From Pseudomonas spelaei (lineage in GTDB: Bacteria; Pseudomonadota; Gammaproteobacteria; Pseudomonadales; Pseudomonadaceae), in assembly GCF_009724245.1 (NCBI RefSeq), contig NZ_WNNK01000005.1:62001-126000 (forward strand): a stretch of 64,000 bases of DNA, given 5' to 3'. Position numbers and translations under genes: made by a program. Below the pieces are notes generated by a model. The model was not told the origin of the DNA, did no database searches, and worked only from the letters and a program-made list of their open reading frames with translations. Shown here piece after piece: positions 1 to 9,849 of this stretch (position 1 is the stretch's first letter; the number at the start of each line of letters is the position of its first letter).

Positions 1-1157
1 CTCTACGCAAAACCCTTCTAGCAACCTTCTGCGCCAGCGCATTGCTGCCCTTGGCGCCTGCTGTTTTCGCTGCCGATATTCAACAGTTTCCCAGCGAGCA
101 AGGCAGCGTCACAGCTACCCCGATTGTCCAGGGTCTGGATCATCCCTGGGCAGTGGCCTTTCTGCCGGACAAGCAAGGCTTCCTGGTGACTGAGCGTCCC
201 GGCAACCTGCGCTTTGTCAGTCCTGACGGCAAGCTGTCCGCACCCTTGAGCGGCGTGCCGAAGGTCTGGGCCAAGGGGCAGGGCGGTTTACTGGATGTGG
301 TGCTGTCGCCGGACTTCAAGCAGGATCGGTTGGTGTATCTGTCCTACGCCGAAGGTGGCGGTGAGGGAGGGACTGCCGGGACAGCGGTAGGACGCGGGCG
401 ACTGGCGGACGACCTGAGCGGGCTGAAGGACTTCCAGGTGATTCTGCGCCAGGAGCCCAAGCTGTCCACGGGCAATCACTTCGGTTCACGGCTGGTGTTT
501 GACCGTGATGGCTACCTGTTTGTGACCCTGGGAGAAAACAACGACCGCCCGACCGCCCAGGACCTGGACAAGCTGCAAGGCAAGGTCGTACGAATCTTCC
601 CTGATGGTCGCGTGCCGCAAGACAACCCTTTTGTCGGCCAGGAAGGGGTCCGGCCCGAGATTTGGTCCTACGGCCAGCGCAACCCTCAGGGCGCGGCGCT
701 GAACCCGTGGAGCGGCACCCTGTGGGAAAACGAACACGGCCCACGGGGCGGTGATGAGATCAACATCATTGAACGTGGGAAAAACTACGGCTGGCCGTTG
801 GCGACCCATGGCATCAACTACTCCTTGACGCCGATTCCCGAGGCTAAGGGCAAGACCGTTGAAGGCACCGTGCCGCCTCACCATGTCTGGGAAAAATCGC
901 CGGGCGTCAGTGGTATGGCGTTCTATGACGCCGATCGTTTCAAGGCCTGGCAGCACAACCTGTTTATCGGGGCGTTGGCCAGTCAGGAGCTGATCCGCCT
1001 GCAGTTCGACGGTGACAAGGTGATTCACGAGGAGCGCCTGCTGGGCGGTTTGAAAGCGCGAATCCGCGATGTAAGACAGGGGCCGGACGGGTTTTTGTAT
1101 GTGCTGACGGATGAGGATAATGGGGGGCTGTATCGAGTGGGATTGAATCAGGATTGA
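1..1157 (+). CDS. PQQ-dependent soluble sugar dehydrogenase (5' end outside window)
   Basis: Periplasmic beta-propeller dehydrogenase of the soluble glucose/aldose dehydrogenase (Asd/YliI-like) family, which oxidises aldose sugars with the cofactor PQQ. The frame is open from base 3 and reads a hydrophobic stretch ending APAVFA before the mature AADIQQF, so this is a signal peptide whose start codon lies left of the window; the TTG at 42 is internal. Family hallmarks are LDHPWAVAFLPD near the N-terminus, the GNHFGSRLVFDRDG and LGENND blade motifs, and GQRNPQGAALNPWSG followed by WENEHGPRGGDEIN. The C-terminus looks complete. It ends just before a palindromic repeat and converges on the DUF1348 gene. 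Family confidence is high; the natural sugar is unknown. Confidence 0.9.
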   Translation, partial: LRKTLLATFCASALLPLAPAVFAADIQQFPSEQGSVTATPIVQGLDHPWAVAFLPDKQGFLVTERPGNLRFVSPDGKLSAPLSGVPKVWAKGQGGLLDVVLSPDFKQDRLVYLSYAEGGGEGGTAGTAVGRGRLADDLSGLKDFQVILRQEPKLSTGNHFGSRLVFDRDGYLFVTLGENNDRPTAQDLDKLQGKVVRIFPDGRVPQDNPFVGQEGVRPEIWSYGQRNPQGAALNPWSGTLWENEHGPRGGDEINIIERGKNYGWPLATHGINYSLTPIPEAKGKTVEGTVPPHHVWEKSPGVSGMAFYDADRFKAWQHNLFIGALASQELIRLQFDGDKVIHEERLLGGLKARIRDVRQGPDGFLYVLTDEDNGGLYRVGLNQD

Positions 1158-1160
1158 CTG

Positions 1161-1221
1161 GCACGAGGCTGTGATGGGCGGCGCAATGGCCACCGTGCGG
1201 ATACCCATCGCAGCCTCGTGC
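1161..1221. repeat. REP-like palindromic element between convergent genes
   Basis: An 18-base arm at 1161-1178 (starting GCACGAGGCTG) pairs with 1204-1221 (ending CAGCCTCGTGC) with a single G-T mismatch, leaving a 25-base loop. The GAGGCTG(C/T)GAT core recurs in the larger palindrome at 57122-57231, so the two probably belong to one dispersed repeat family of this genome. It lies exactly between two convergent stop codons, a usual place for such elements, and may also act as a transcription end. Confidence 0.7.
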
Positions 1222-1233
1222 ATCGGCCAGCGG

Positions 1234-1713
1234 TTACAGCCCCAGTTCAGACAACCCCGGATGCTCGTCGGGACGCCGTCCCAGCGGCCAGCGGAACTTG
1301 CGTTCGCTTTCCTTGATCGGCAGGTCGTTGATACAGGCGTGACGATTGGACATCAGGCCGTTCTCGTCGAATTCCCAGTTTTCGTTGCCATAGGAGCGAA
1401 ACCAGTTGCCGGAATCATCGTGCCATTCGTAGGCGTAACGCACGGCGATACGGTTGTCGGTAAAGGCCCACAGTTCTTTGATCAGCCGATAATCCAGCTC
1501 CTTGGCCCACTTGCGCGTCAGGAACCCCCTGGCCTCTTCCCGGTTGTTGGCAAACTCGGCGCGGTTACGCCACTTCGTATCCAGGGTGTAGGCCATCGAT
1601 ACTCGTTGCGGGTCCCGGGAGTTCCAGCCGTCTTCGGCCAAGCGGATCTTTTCAATGGCCGACTCGCGGGTGAACGGCGGCAGCGGTGGGCGCACTTCTG
1701 TGTTGGATGACAT
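1234..1713 (-). CDS. DUF1348 / NTF2-like small protein
   Basis: A 159-residue cytoplasmic protein of the DUF1348 family, a nuclear transport factor 2-like fold of unknown reaction. Recognisable stretches are [75 protein letters not shown] and a C-terminal [22 protein letters not shown]. The ATG at 1713 is chosen because AGGAGTGG precedes it; a longer in-frame start at 1752 would overlap the upstream regulator. It lies 35 bases after the TetR gene on the same strand, so the two are probably one transcript under TetR control. Confidence 0.85.
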   Translation of the reverse strand: MSSNTEVRPPLPPFTRESAIEKIRLAEDGWNSRDPQRVSMAYTLDTKWRNRAEFANNREEARGFLTRKWAKELDYRLIKELWAFTDNRIAVRYAYEWHDDSGNWFRSYGNENWEFDENGLMSNRHACINDLPIKESERKFRWPLGRRPDEHPGLSELGL

Positions 1714-1748
1714 AGGACCACTCCTGAACAGTTCAGATGAAAGTTGCG

Positions 1749-2312
1749 TCAAAGTTTCAATAACGTTTTGGCCATGTATTGCGCGTTATCGGCAGCGGTT
1801 GAATCGCCCATGACCAGGGCAACGGTAATGGCGCCATCGACCAGGATAAGCAGTTGCGCGGCCTGTTGTTCCGGGTCGGGGGTGCCATGTGCTCTACACA
1901 GTTCGAGGGCGTATTCCAACAGTTTCTGTTTGTGGGCCTTGGCCAACAGGCGCACAGGGTCCTGGGGGTTACCGGTTTCACCGCTGGTGTTGATGAACGC
2001 GCAGCCGCGAAAGTCGGCGGAGCCGAACCAGGCCTTGAGCGCACTGAACAACGCCAGCAGGCGCCCGCCGGTAGTTTCGCTACGTTCCACCTCGTCGCGC
2101 AGCCATTGCATCCAGCGTTCATCACGACGCTGCAAGGCGGCGATGACCAGCTCGTCCTTGTTGGCGAAGTAACGGTAGATGCTCTTTCTGGAAACGCCGG
2201 CGGTCTTCACCAGAAGATCCATGCCCGTGGCAGCAATGCCACTTTTGTAGATCAACTTTTCGGTGACATCCAGGATGATGTCGCGAGTTTCGTTGCTAGT
2301 CATATTGTTCAT
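1749..2312 (-). CDS. TetR-family transcriptional regulator
   Basis: One-component repressor. The N-terminal helix-turn-helix reads from about [49 protein letters not shown], followed by a helical ligand-binding domain with [18 protein letters not shown]. Possible ATG starts are 2312 (MNNMTSNE) and 2303 (MTSNETRD); a TTG at 2348 would run through the putative operator and is rejected. It heads a likely two-gene operon with the DUF1348 protein and diverges from pssA. A near-perfect palindrome directly upstream suggests autoregulation. The inducing ligand cannot be told from sequence. Confidence 0.88.
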   Translation of the reverse strand: MNNMTSNETRDIILDVTEKLIYKSGIAATGMDLLVKTAGVSRKSIYRYFANKDELVIAALQRRDERWMQWLRDEVERSETTGGRLLALFSALKAWFGSADFRGCAFINTSGETGNPQDPVRLLAKAHKQKLLEYALELCRAHGTPDPEQQAAQLLILVDGAITVALVMGDSTAADNAQYMAKTLLKL

Positions 2313-2324
2313 GGTGAACACAGT

Positions 2325-2338
2325 AGAACGATCATTCT
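2325..2338. promoter_or_regulatory. Putative TetR operator
   Basis: AGAACGATCATTCT matches its own reverse complement at 12 of 14 positions and is centred on GATC. It lies 13 bases upstream of the TetR start at 2312. Palindromes of this size and position are typical autoregulatory TetR operators. Binding is inferred, not shown. Confidence 0.5.
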
Positions 2339-2436
2339 TCTTAGTCAATTAACTATTTTACATTTCAACAACAAGACCTGAGTCCGCCCATGGTGTAAGC
2401 TCTCTGGCTCTTCGGATTAGACCCATTGCGAGCCCT

Positions 2437-3780
2437 ATGCCGTCGTTCTTCAAACGCTCCCTGTTGCCCAAGCTGCGCGGTTTTCCTCTCACTCCCGACG
2501 CCATCGGCGTGTTGTCCGGCGCCGCTGAGTTTCGTCGTTGCCTGCTGGAAAAAATCTCCCAGGCCACCCAGCGTATCTACATCGTTGCGCTGTATTTGCA
2601 GCAGGATGAGGCCGGGCAGGAGATATACGATGCTCTGCACGCGGCCAAAGCCGCACGGCCCGAGCTGGATATCGTGGTAGTGGTTGACTGGCTGCGGGCC
2701 CAGCGCGGCCTGATCGGTGCAGGCAAGCAGCCGGGCAACAGCGCCTGGTATCAGGCCATGACCCAGTCCCACACAAGTGTTGTGCCGGTGTATGGCGTAC
2801 CGGTGCAAACCCGCGAACTGTTTGGCGTTCTGCACCTCAAGGGTTTTGTCATCGATGACGGCGTGTTGTACAGCGGTGCGAGCCTCAACAATGTGTACCT
2901 GCACAAGTTCGACAAGTACCGTTTTGATCGCTATCACCTGATTGACAACAAGGCGCTGGCCGACTCGATGCAGCACCTGGTGGAGCACGGTTTGGTGGCC
3001 TCCAAGGCGGTGCACCGACTGGACCTGCCGAACCTGCCGAGTACCCGCAGTTTGCGCAATGACATTGGCGACCTGCGTAGCCGCCTCAAGCATGCGGCCT
3101 ATGACACCAGCGCCGGCAGTGTGGCCAACGGTAACTTGTCGGTCAGCCCGTTGCTGGGCGTCGGCAAGAACAACCCGTTGAGCCGGGTCATCTGCGAGTT
3201 GATTGCCAGCGCCCAACACCAACTGACTATCTGCACCCCGTACTTCAACCTGCCGCTGCCCGTTACCCGGGAAATCAACCGCGCCCTGGCGCGCGGGGTG
3301 AAGATCGACATCATCGTCGGCGACAAGACGGCCAACGACTTCTACATCCCGCCCAGCGAGCCGTTCAAGGTGATCGCCGCGCTGCCCTACCTGTACGAAA
3401 TCAGCCTGCGGCGCTTTGCCAAGCGTCACCAGTCGATGATCGACAGCGGCCAGTTGAACCTGCACTTGTGGCACGACGGCGACAATACCTACCACCTCAA
3501 GGGGATGTGGGTCGACCAGCGCTACACCTTGCTCACCGGCAACAACCTCAATCCACGAGCGTTCCGCCTGGACCTGGAAAACGGCTTGTTGATCGATGAC
3601 CCCAAGGGCGAATGGTTGGAGCCACGGCATATTGAACTCGCCGAAATCTTCCAGCACACCTCGCGGATCGAGCGCTATCAGCAATTGCAGACGCTGCTGG
3701 AGTACCCCGAGGCTGTGGGCAAGTTCTTGCGCCGAGTCAGCCGCGTACGGATCGAGCGATTGCTTTATCGAATCCTCTAG
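2437..3780 (+). CDS. pssA: CDP-diacylglycerol-serine O-phosphatidyltransferase
   Basis: Makes phosphatidylserine from CDP-diacylglycerol and L-serine, the committed step to phosphatidylethanolamine. At 447 residues it matches the peripheral, phospholipase D-superfamily (type I) enzyme of enterobacteria, about 451 residues, rather than the small integral-membrane type. Two HKD-type motifs are visible: H133-L-K135-x4-D140 (HLKGFVID) and HLKGMWVD near residue 353, the second followed by LLTGNNLNPRAFRLDLENGL, as in the family. It begins MPSFFKRSLLPKLRGFPL. It is followed by a clear hairpin terminator, so it is probably monocistronic. Confidence 0.93.
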   Translation: MPSFFKRSLLPKLRGFPLTPDAIGVLSGAAEFRRCLLEKISQATQRIYIVALYLQQDEAGQEIYDALHAAKAARPELDIVVVVDWLRAQRGLIGAGKQPGNSAWYQAMTQSHTSVVPVYGVPVQTRELFGVLHLKGFVIDDGVLYSGASLNNVYLHKFDKYRFDRYHLIDNKALADSMQHLVEHGLVASKAVHRLDLPNLPSTRSLRNDIGDLRSRLKHAAYDTSAGSVANGNLSVSPLLGVGKNNPLSRVICELIASAQHQLTICTPYFNLPLPVTREINRALARGVKIDIIVGDKTANDFYIPPSEPFKVIAALPYLYEISLRRFAKRHQSMIDSGQLNLHLWHDGDNTYHLKGMWVDQRYTLLTGNNLNPRAFRLDLENGLLIDDPKGEWLEPRHIELAEIFQHTSRIERYQQLQTLLEYPEAVGKFLRRVSRVRIERLLYRIL

Positions 3781-3809
3781 GGGCGATAGGTAGCAGTGGC
3801 AGGTAAAAG

Positions 3810-3840
3810 GGGATGACGGGGCTTGCTCCGTCATCCCTTT
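3810..3840 (+). terminator. Rho-independent terminator after pssA
   Basis: GGGATGACGG (3810-3819) pairs perfectly with CCGTCATCCC (3828-3837) around an 8-base loop and is followed by TTTCTGCTTT. It lies 30 bases after the pssA stop codon. Confidence 0.8.
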
Positions 3841-3948
3841 CTGCTTTCGGAAGGGGATGACAGGCGGTAGGGCGGCAGGCTTCATACACTGGCGCTTACC
3901 GTTCATGGAGGCACGGATCCGATTTTCAGGGACTCAGCCGAAGAGGAC

Positions 3949-6900
3949 ATGAATATGCCGTTGATAATGACCACCCCCCGGCAATCAATTCCGAGCACCG
4001 CTGCCCGCACAACGTTACCGACGTCTTCCCCGCAACTGATGCCACGCATCAAGCGCTCCTTGCACAACGAGACTACTGACCGCAATGCGGCAGACGCGAC
4101 CTTGGCAGAGCGACTATCTGCCGCGATGACAAGCGGGCATTCCATGGTGCAGGTGCCTGCAGGCAGTACGTTGTCCCCTGCACTGACCGTCTACCAACAG
4201 TTGCTGAATCAACCATGCGTGCAGGATTGGATAAAAAGCACAGGCCTGGAAACCACTTCGCTCACCGTGCACAAGGATTTCATTCAGGGTTACGTCAAGC
4301 GTGACGGTGTGTATACCGCCGTGAAGTTCACAACCTCGGACGATTCAGGATGGTGGCAGGCCTCTGTGAAACTGCGTGGGATTCGCGAGCTGCTGGACCC
4401 GGCGGATCAAGGGCTGAGCTATGTAGGCGATGATGATCACTGGATGCCCCGCGACGTTGTGATACAGGCCTTCGGTCTTCAAGCGCCCGACTCACAGCAA
4501 GACATCGATTTACTCATCAGTCGGCTACGCACCGAGGGTCTGTCCCTGTCCGCCGATGACCTCAGCCATCGGGCTGCTGCCCTTGATTGCGTCAGGCAGA
4601 CCATTGGTGATTTGCAAGAGCGCGAGGCGCTGGCCGATCAACTTTCTCTGTTGGCCGCTGACTTGCCGGATGAGGGGCCTGTGGATTGGTCTGAACAGAC
4701 CGTCTCACTGTCACCGGATTCGCTTCTGTCCAAGGGTGATCAGGCCGCACGTGAACGGCTGCGGCGCTTTACCGAGTTGCCGCAAATGCGCGAGTTGCTC
4801 AGGCAAGAGGGTGCGGATCGGTCTGACCTGCCCTTTCGAGTGTCTCAGGGCAAGTTTGAGCGATTGATGCCTGTCGGCGGCTGGCGCAATCTCACGCGTT
4901 ATGTCGAAGGTGTGGAGTCCCTCAACAACGAACTCAATGCCTTGGTGGCCCTCAGCGTGCCACTGGGCAACGCTCTGTATTCGACACCGCGCTACGACAT
5001 GCGTCAGCTCATTGATTTCAAGGGCCTGGGGTCGCCCCGCACTGCCGGTGAGGCACGTAATATCATTCAATGGTTGCGAACAGCCTTGCCACCGGCGCCA
5101 TCCCTTGGAGATTACGCCGGTCTGATGGGCCGGGAGTGGGCGCCAGGCCAACTGACCGAGGGCGACAAAAGCACCCTTGGCTCTTTGGCTCGGACCCGGT
5201 TGGCCGGGGCTCAATCTCGAGGGTTCATCGTGTTGTCGGGCAAGACGCCGCAGGAGCTGCGAACGGATACTGCCAAACACCTGGACAACCTGCTCAATAG
5301 CCCGGACGCATTGGCTTTTGGTGAGCAACTGGGCAGGGCGGTGAATTGGTATGGCGCAGCTCACGGCGGTCCAGGGCTTTCAAAGGAAGTCCGCCAGCAA
5401 TTGGCCATTGCAGCGATCAAACTCCATGTCGATCCCGACATGCCCGGCAAGCCGGGTGAAGTGGCTGGGTATGAGATTTATCAGCCCGCCAACATGGGGC
5501 GTTCACTGGATGCAGTGCGGGCTGATATTGAAAAGCATCTGCATGAGAAGAAGGGTGTTGATCCGAAAATGGCGGTGCTGGCCGCTCATGTTTGCCTGGG
5601 TCAAGCCGCACCGGAGTTTCTAGTCAGGGATGTTCCTGAGGCAGTGCATATTGGCACGCCAGCCTGGATGGAACTGCGTTTGGGGTGTGCAATGGCCGAC
5701 AGTCACGCACCCGGGACATCCCGTGCGATGAACGAAGAACAGGTCACCACTCTGACCACATTGAGCCCTGCCAGCCAAGCACAGCAGACCCTGATGCAAC
5801 TGCAAGGGCTCAAGATCATGGCCGATTGGGGGGTGCTTAACGGGGTCATTCGCGAACGCAGTGATGGTGAGTATTCCCAACATGATATCCAGAGTGCCAG
5901 CCAGGCCTTCTTCAAGCAACGAGTGGAAGCCAGCGCGGCCTTCACCAAGGCCGCTGCCCCGTTGCCAACTCGAGAATCCCTGGCCATCAAGGAGCTGCTC
6001 AGGGCTTTTCCCGGAACCACTGCGGATGAGTTGAAGGCGATGACCGTACAGATTGCCGACGCGCAGGTACGCAGGAACATGGCGGTATCCGAGCCCCGGA
6101 CGCGCTCCATTATTGAGACCTACATGACAGGCGACCTGACACCAGGGAAGTGGATCTTGACCCGCGATGTGCCCATCCCCCAAGGGCGACCGGCTGCCAC
6201 TGCGATGCAACACTACCAGGCACCTGAAGCTCCCGCGCACAAGCGTACTGAACTGGATACCTTGATCCGTCGCTTGCCCAAGCTTGGCGGCTTGCTGGAA
6301 GCGGCGGTCAACGATCATCGTAAAAGCCTTCAGGGCGCCTATGCCACCAAGCTCAAACTCATGATTGCAGAGTTGCCCCTGGCTGATCGTCAGGCTCTGG
6401 AGTTGGGTACAGTCGAGTTGTTTACCCTGCGAAGCGAAACCGGTGAGAACGCGCTGGAGGAAACCCGCGAGCAGCGAGCTGTCGCCAGAGGACGCCAATG
6501 CACGCTGATGCGTGTTGAGCATAACGGGCAGGTTCACTACTACGAGGTCTTTGCCAAAGGAAAGATTATCAAGCGTGATGATTTGCCTCGTAGCCTGAAA
6601 CTCAATGGAGTCATTCGGCAAGAGTCGGATTTGCGCAAGACGGATCGCTTCATCCCCTTTCATTGGGGCAGTGATCAGCCATTTGATTTTGCAGCGTATT
6701 GCAGCGGATCGGATCCTCGGTCGGGGCATTCTTCGCCGGGTGTCATTGTTGAAAGGCTTGGCGTCAGTCTTTCTGGCCGTGTGTTGCCGAGTAATGCAAT
6801 GCCACAGACGTTCGTGCCAAACAGCTATTTATCGCAAAAGACGTCAAGCATTGCCAATCACATTGCCCAGGGTAATTTCTATGAGACCCAAGGCAGCATG

Positions 6901-7617
6901 CTCGAAAGAGCAAGGGAGCCACTTGCTCTGGAAAAACACCGAGAGGCCATCGCACGGGAGCATGGAATCTTGCGGGGGCTAGTGCCGTTTGTGGGGGCTT
7001 ACCAAGCGTTTGCGGCTGGCGACATAGGCAACGGCATGACCAGCCTGGCACTGGACTTGGTGGGGGTGGCCATCGGCGCCGGAGCTCAGGCACGTGCCCT
7101 GATACGTTCGGCCAGGGCCTTGGTGCCCAATCCGTTAACCCGGATGATTGGCCGACTTGGGTCGTCCGTCAGCCCTGCGTTGCCGAAGATAGCTTGGGCA
7201 AAACCCGCAGTAGCCTTTAGTGACAGGGCATTTGATTTCGTTAAACAAACGGTGCTGTTTGCCAGCGCCGCATTTAATCCGGTTGATGGCTATTCGGCGA
7301 TGGTTAAAGCGGCGACCAAGGGGTTGGTCAAGTTGCCTCAACTGATAACCCGCGGAGCGGTAAAGTTGGGTAAGGTGGCTCCACACCTGCTGACAGCCGA
7401 GGAGAAATTGCGCTGCTATTGGATGGTTGCTGCCGGTCAGAGCGTCAGTACGCCCAAAGTCCGGGCCGTGGAGACGGTGGTGAGCCAGGTTGGCGAATAC
7501 CAGGGGACTGATACTCGAGCGGCTCGAGACAACGGGCATTGGTACGCGATCGATCTGCGCAGTGGGCAGCCCTTTGGGACGCCACTGGCAGGTTTTGCCG
7601 TGGCCGCTTCACGCTGA
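3949..7617 (+). CDS. Large uncharacterised protein, 1222 aa, possible toxin or effector
   Basis: I do not recognise a catalytic domain. The ATG at 3949 is preceded by AAGAGG. There is no signal peptide; the N-terminus is polar and Ser/Thr/Pro rich. Most of the chain is predicted mixed alpha-helical. The one long hydrophobic region is at about residues 1004-1050 (LVPFVGAYQAFAAGD, then LALDLVGVAIGAG), followed by Lys-rich amphipathic segments and a soluble tail ending NGHWYAIDLRSGQPFGTPLAGF. Size and this layout (soluble N-terminal two-thirds, late hydrophobic segment, short C-terminal tail) resemble the large, poorly described toxin-like proteins of fluorescent pseudomonads, but that is inference. 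It is monocistronic, set off by the pssA terminator and a 3' inverted repeat, with no secretion genes nearby. Confidence 0.75.
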   Translation: MNMPLIMTTPRQSIPSTAARTTLPTSSPQLMPRIKRSLHNETTDRNAADATLAERLSAAMTSGHSMVQVPAGSTLSPALTVYQQLLNQPCVQDWIKSTGLETTSLTVHKDFIQGYVKRDGVYTAVKFTTSDDSGWWQASVKLRGIRELLDPADQGLSYVGDDDHWMPRDVVIQAFGLQAPDSQQDIDLLISRLRTEGLSLSADDLSHRAAALDCVRQTIGDLQEREALADQLSLLAADLPDEGPVDWSEQTVSLSPDSLLSKGDQAARERLRRFTELPQMRELLRQEGADRSDLPFRVSQGKFERLMPVGGWRNLTRYVEGVESLNNELNALVALSVPLGNALYSTPRYDMRQLIDFKGLGSPRTAGEARNIIQWLRTALPPAPSLGDYAGLMGREWAPGQLTEGDKSTLGSLARTRLAGAQSRGFIVLSGKTPQELRTDTAKHLDNLLNSPDALAFGEQLGRAVNWYGAAHGGPGLSKEVRQQLAIAAIKLHVDPDMPGKPGEVAGYEIYQPANMGRSLDAVRADIEKHLHEKKGVDPKMAVLAAHVCLGQAAPEFLVRDVPEAVHIGTPAWMELRLGCAMADSHAPGTSRAMNEEQVTTLTTLSPASQAQQTLMQLQGLKIMADWGVLNGVIRERSDGEYSQHDIQSASQAFFKQRVEASAAFTKAAAPLPTRESLAIKELLRAFPGTTADELKAMTVQIADAQVRRNMAVSEPRTRSIIETYMTGDLTPGKWILTRDVPIPQGRPAATAMQHYQAPEAPAHKRTELDTLIRRLPKLGGLLEAAVNDHRKSLQGAYATKLKLMIAELPLADRQALELGTVELFTLRSETGENALEETREQRAVARGRQCTLMRVEHNGQVHYYEVFAKGKIIKRDDLPRSLKLNGVIRQESDLRKTDRFIPFHWGSDQPFDFAAYCSGSDPRSGHSSPGVIVERLGVSLSGRVLPSNAMPQTFVPNSYLSQKTSSIANHIAQGNFYETQGSMLERAREPLALEKHREAIAREHGILRGLVPFVGAYQAFAAGDIGNGMTSLALDLVGVAIGAGAQARALIRSARALVPNPLTRMIGRLGSSVSPALPKIAWAKPAVAFSDRAFDFVKQTVLFASAAFNPVDGYSAMVKAATKGLVKLPQLITRGAVKLGKVAPHLLTAEEKLRCYWMVAAGQSVSTPKVRAVETVVSQVGEYQGTDTRAARDNGHWYAIDLRSGQPFGTPLAGFAVAASR

Positions 7618-7628
7618 CATCTGGCGTA

Positions 7629-7673
7629 CCGACTTACCTTTTGCTCAGGCGAACCGGGCGAAAGGTAAGTCGG
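7629..7673. terminator. Inverted repeat between convergent genes
   Basis: CCGACTTACCTTT (7629-7641) pairs perfectly with AAAGGTAAGTCGG (7661-7673). It lies between the convergent stops of the 1222-residue protein and efeM. A bidirectional transcription end is likely, although neither side has a T-tract. Confidence 0.55.
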
Positions 7674-7680
7674 GTAACGA

Positions 7681-8499
7681 TCAGTTCAAACCCAGTTTGC
7701 CGCGCAGGGTCGACAGGTCTTCCGCCAGGGTGTTGACCGGGCCAACCAAGGCCTTACGGTCGTTTTCCTTGACCTTGTCATAGGTTTCAAAACCGCCATC
7801 CTTGGTTTTGTACTTGGCCAGGATCTTGTCTACGGTGGCGAAGTTCTTGTCGACTTTGGCGACAAACGCCTTGTCTTGCTTCTCGATCTGCGGACGGAAC
7901 AGGTCGACGATTTTCTTCGCACCGTCGATGTTGCCCTGGAAGTCATACAGGTCGGTATGGCTGTAGCGGTCTTCTTCACCGGAGATCTTGGTGGCGGCGA
8001 CTTCTTCCAGCAGCGCAGCGGCACCACCGACGACTTTTTCCGGCGGGAAGGTCAGGCCGTCGACGCGCGTCTTCAAGTCTTTGACATCGTTGTTCAGCTT
8101 GTCAGCCAGGGCGCCCAGACCTTCGGTGGTGTTCTTGGAGAACAGTGCGTACTCGATACGGTGGAAGCCAGTGAAGTCTTCGGCCTCTACACCTTTTTCG
8201 TGGTCGTCGACCCGGGAGTCGATAGAGGCGTCGAGGTCGCTGAACAGCTCGGCGATCGGCTCGATGGATTCATAGTGCACGCGGGTGGGTGCATAGAGTT
8301 TCTTGGCGGTAGCCAAGTCGCCTTTTTTCACAGCGTCGGTAAAGGCTTGAGTCTGAGTCACCAACTCACCGATTTCTTCGGTGACGTAGATCTTGTAGTC
8401 CGACACCGGGCCAACCAGGTCCAGCGGGGCTGTAGCGGCAAAGGCCGCCAGTGGAGACAAGGACATTAACAACGACAACGCGAGAGACGACTTTTTCAT
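7681..8499 (-). CDS. efeM: EfeM/EfeO-type imelysin-domain periplasmic iron-binding protein
   Basis: Secreted 272-residue protein of the M75 (imelysin) iron-uptake family without the cupredoxin domain found in EfeO. A signal peptide reads [21 protein letters not shown]. The family metal-binding HxxE motif is visible as GFH113RIE116YALF, and [13 protein letters not shown] is the second conserved block. It is the last gene of the efe operon, 26 bases after efeB. It probably works with EfeO in handing iron to the membrane permease. That it duplicates the imelysin domain of EfeO in the same operon is seen directly; the division of labour is inferred. Confidence 0.85.
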   Translation of the reverse strand: MKKSSLALSLLMSLSPLAAFAATAPLDLVGPVSDYKIYVTEEIGELVTQTQAFTDAVKKGDLATAKKLYAPTRVHYESIEPIAELFSDLDASIDSRVDDHEKGVEAEDFTGFHRIEYALFSKNTTEGLGALADKLNNDVKDLKTRVDGLTFPPEKVVGGAAALLEEVAATKISGEEDRYSHTDLYDFQGNIDGAKKIVDLFRPQIEKQDKAFVAKVDKNFATVDKILAKYKTKDGGFETYDKVKENDRKALVGPVNTLAEDLSTLRGKLGLN

Positions 8500-8525
8500 G
8501 GGACGGTTTCCGCTGTGGGTTTGTT

Positions 8526-9836
8526 TTAGGTATTGGCAGTGGTTTGTGGGTGTGTCGCATCCAGCAAGGTGCGCCCAATGAAATCCTGGGGCCCTGTAAC
8601 GCCCGGCAACGTGAAGAAATAGCCGCCGCCGACCGGCTTCAGGTATTCCTCCAGGGGCTCGCCGTTCAGCCGGGTCTGCACGCTGATGAAGCCTTTTTCC
8701 AGGTCAGCCTGGTAACAGATGAACAACAGCCCCATGTCCAATTGACCGTTTGTTTTGACGCCGTTGGAATAGTTGAACGGCCGGCGCAGGATCAGGTTGG
8801 CCTGGGTCTCGCGGGTGCGCGGGTTGGCCAGGCGGATATGGGCATCGAGCTTGGTCAACTTGCCTTCCGGGTCCTTGCTGTAATCGGGGACCTGGGTTTC
8901 TTTTTGACCGTCCATGGGCGCGCCACTGGCCTTGATTCGGCCGATGATGCTTTCCTGCTCCTGCAAGGGGGTGCGGTCCCAGCGCTCGACAAGGTTGCGG
9001 ATGATCCGCACCGCCTGATAGCTACCGTTGGCTGCCCAGGTGGGTTCGTCGCTGCCAGGCTGGACCCAGACAATCTGGTCCATGGTCTTGTTGTCGTTGG
9101 AGTCGGGGTTGGCCGAACCGTCACGAAAACCGAGGAAGTTGCGCGCACTCTGCGCAGGTGTGCCGGGTCGGGCGGGGGCCTGGGGCGGCACGCTGCCTTC
9201 CTGCTTCCAGCGCACCAGCAACAGGTCCGGCAGGTTTTTCACGATGTCGCGCAGGGCGTGGATGTTGGTGTCCGGGGTGTTGGAACTGAACTGAAGGCTC
9301 AAGTCACCGTGGCACTGGGCCGGTTCCAGAGCGTCGTTGGGGAAGCCGACCATGCGTATCAGCCGCTTGGGCTTGGCGTCGGTCAGGCCGAAGCGCTCAT
9401 CGAACAGCGACTCACCCACCGATACGGTAATAGTCAGGTTGTCTGGTGTCACCACCGGGCCGAGGATTCCGGAGTCGGTAGGCGGCAGTTTCGGATCAAC
9501 TTGCGCGACAGTGCCGCCGGTCATCAGGAAGCTGATGCGCTCGTTCAGGGTGCGGAACAACCGCGTAAGATCCTCACGGTCGCTGGCCAGCACGTCGAAG
9601 GACACGATCATGCCGCAGGCCGGGCGCGGGGTGACGATGCCGGTCTGGTGTTTGCCGTGGAAGTCGTGGTGGTCCCGGGTGTTGTTACTGCTCGGCGCCG
9701 TGGTGACTTGGGCGGCGCCGGCGGCCATTGCCGGGCAACTCAGGCTGCTGCCGGCAATCGCTGCACCGGTGGCGGCCATACCCAGCAATACGCGACGACG
9801 CTGAGGGTTGAAGGAGCACTGATCTGAATCACTCAT
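8526..9836 (-). CDS. efeB: EfeB deferrochelatase / Dyp-type haem peroxidase
   Basis: Periplasmic dye-decolorising peroxidase of the EfeUOB system, implicated in iron oxidation or haem iron release. A Tat signal is visible (N-P-Q-R-R-R-V-L-L with a following hydrophobic Ala/Gly stretch to PAMA). The Dyp signature GxxDG occurs as [16 protein letters not shown] near residues 228-243, followed by the conserved [19 protein letters not shown]; a late [19 protein letters not shown] matches the family. The length of 436 residues is normal. It lies 13 bases after efeO and 26 before efeM, so it shares their transcript. Confidence 0.93.
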   Translation of the reverse strand: MSDSDQCSFNPQRRRVLLGMAATGAAIAGSSLSCPAMAAGAAQVTTAPSSNNTRDHHDFHGKHQTGIVTPRPACGMIVSFDVLASDREDLTRLFRTLNERISFLMTGGTVAQVDPKLPPTDSGILGPVVTPDNLTITVSVGESLFDERFGLTDAKPKRLIRMVGFPNDALEPAQCHGDLSLQFSSNTPDTNIHALRDIVKNLPDLLLVRWKQEGSVPPQAPARPGTPAQSARNFLGFRDGSANPDSNDNKTMDQIVWVQPGSDEPTWAANGSYQAVRIIRNLVERWDRTPLQEQESIIGRIKASGAPMDGQKETQVPDYSKDPEGKLTKLDAHIRLANPRTRETQANLILRRPFNYSNGVKTNGQLDMGLLFICYQADLEKGFISVQTRLNGEPLEEYLKPVGGGYFFTLPGVTGPQDFIGRTLLDATHPQTTANT

Positions 9837-9849
9837 TTAGCTGGGGTCT

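Noticed and set aside
2365..3906. Long minus-strand open frame of 513 codons opposite pssA
   Set aside because: It is antisense to a well-supported gene and looks like the GC-skewed shadow typical of Pseudomonas; no family match.
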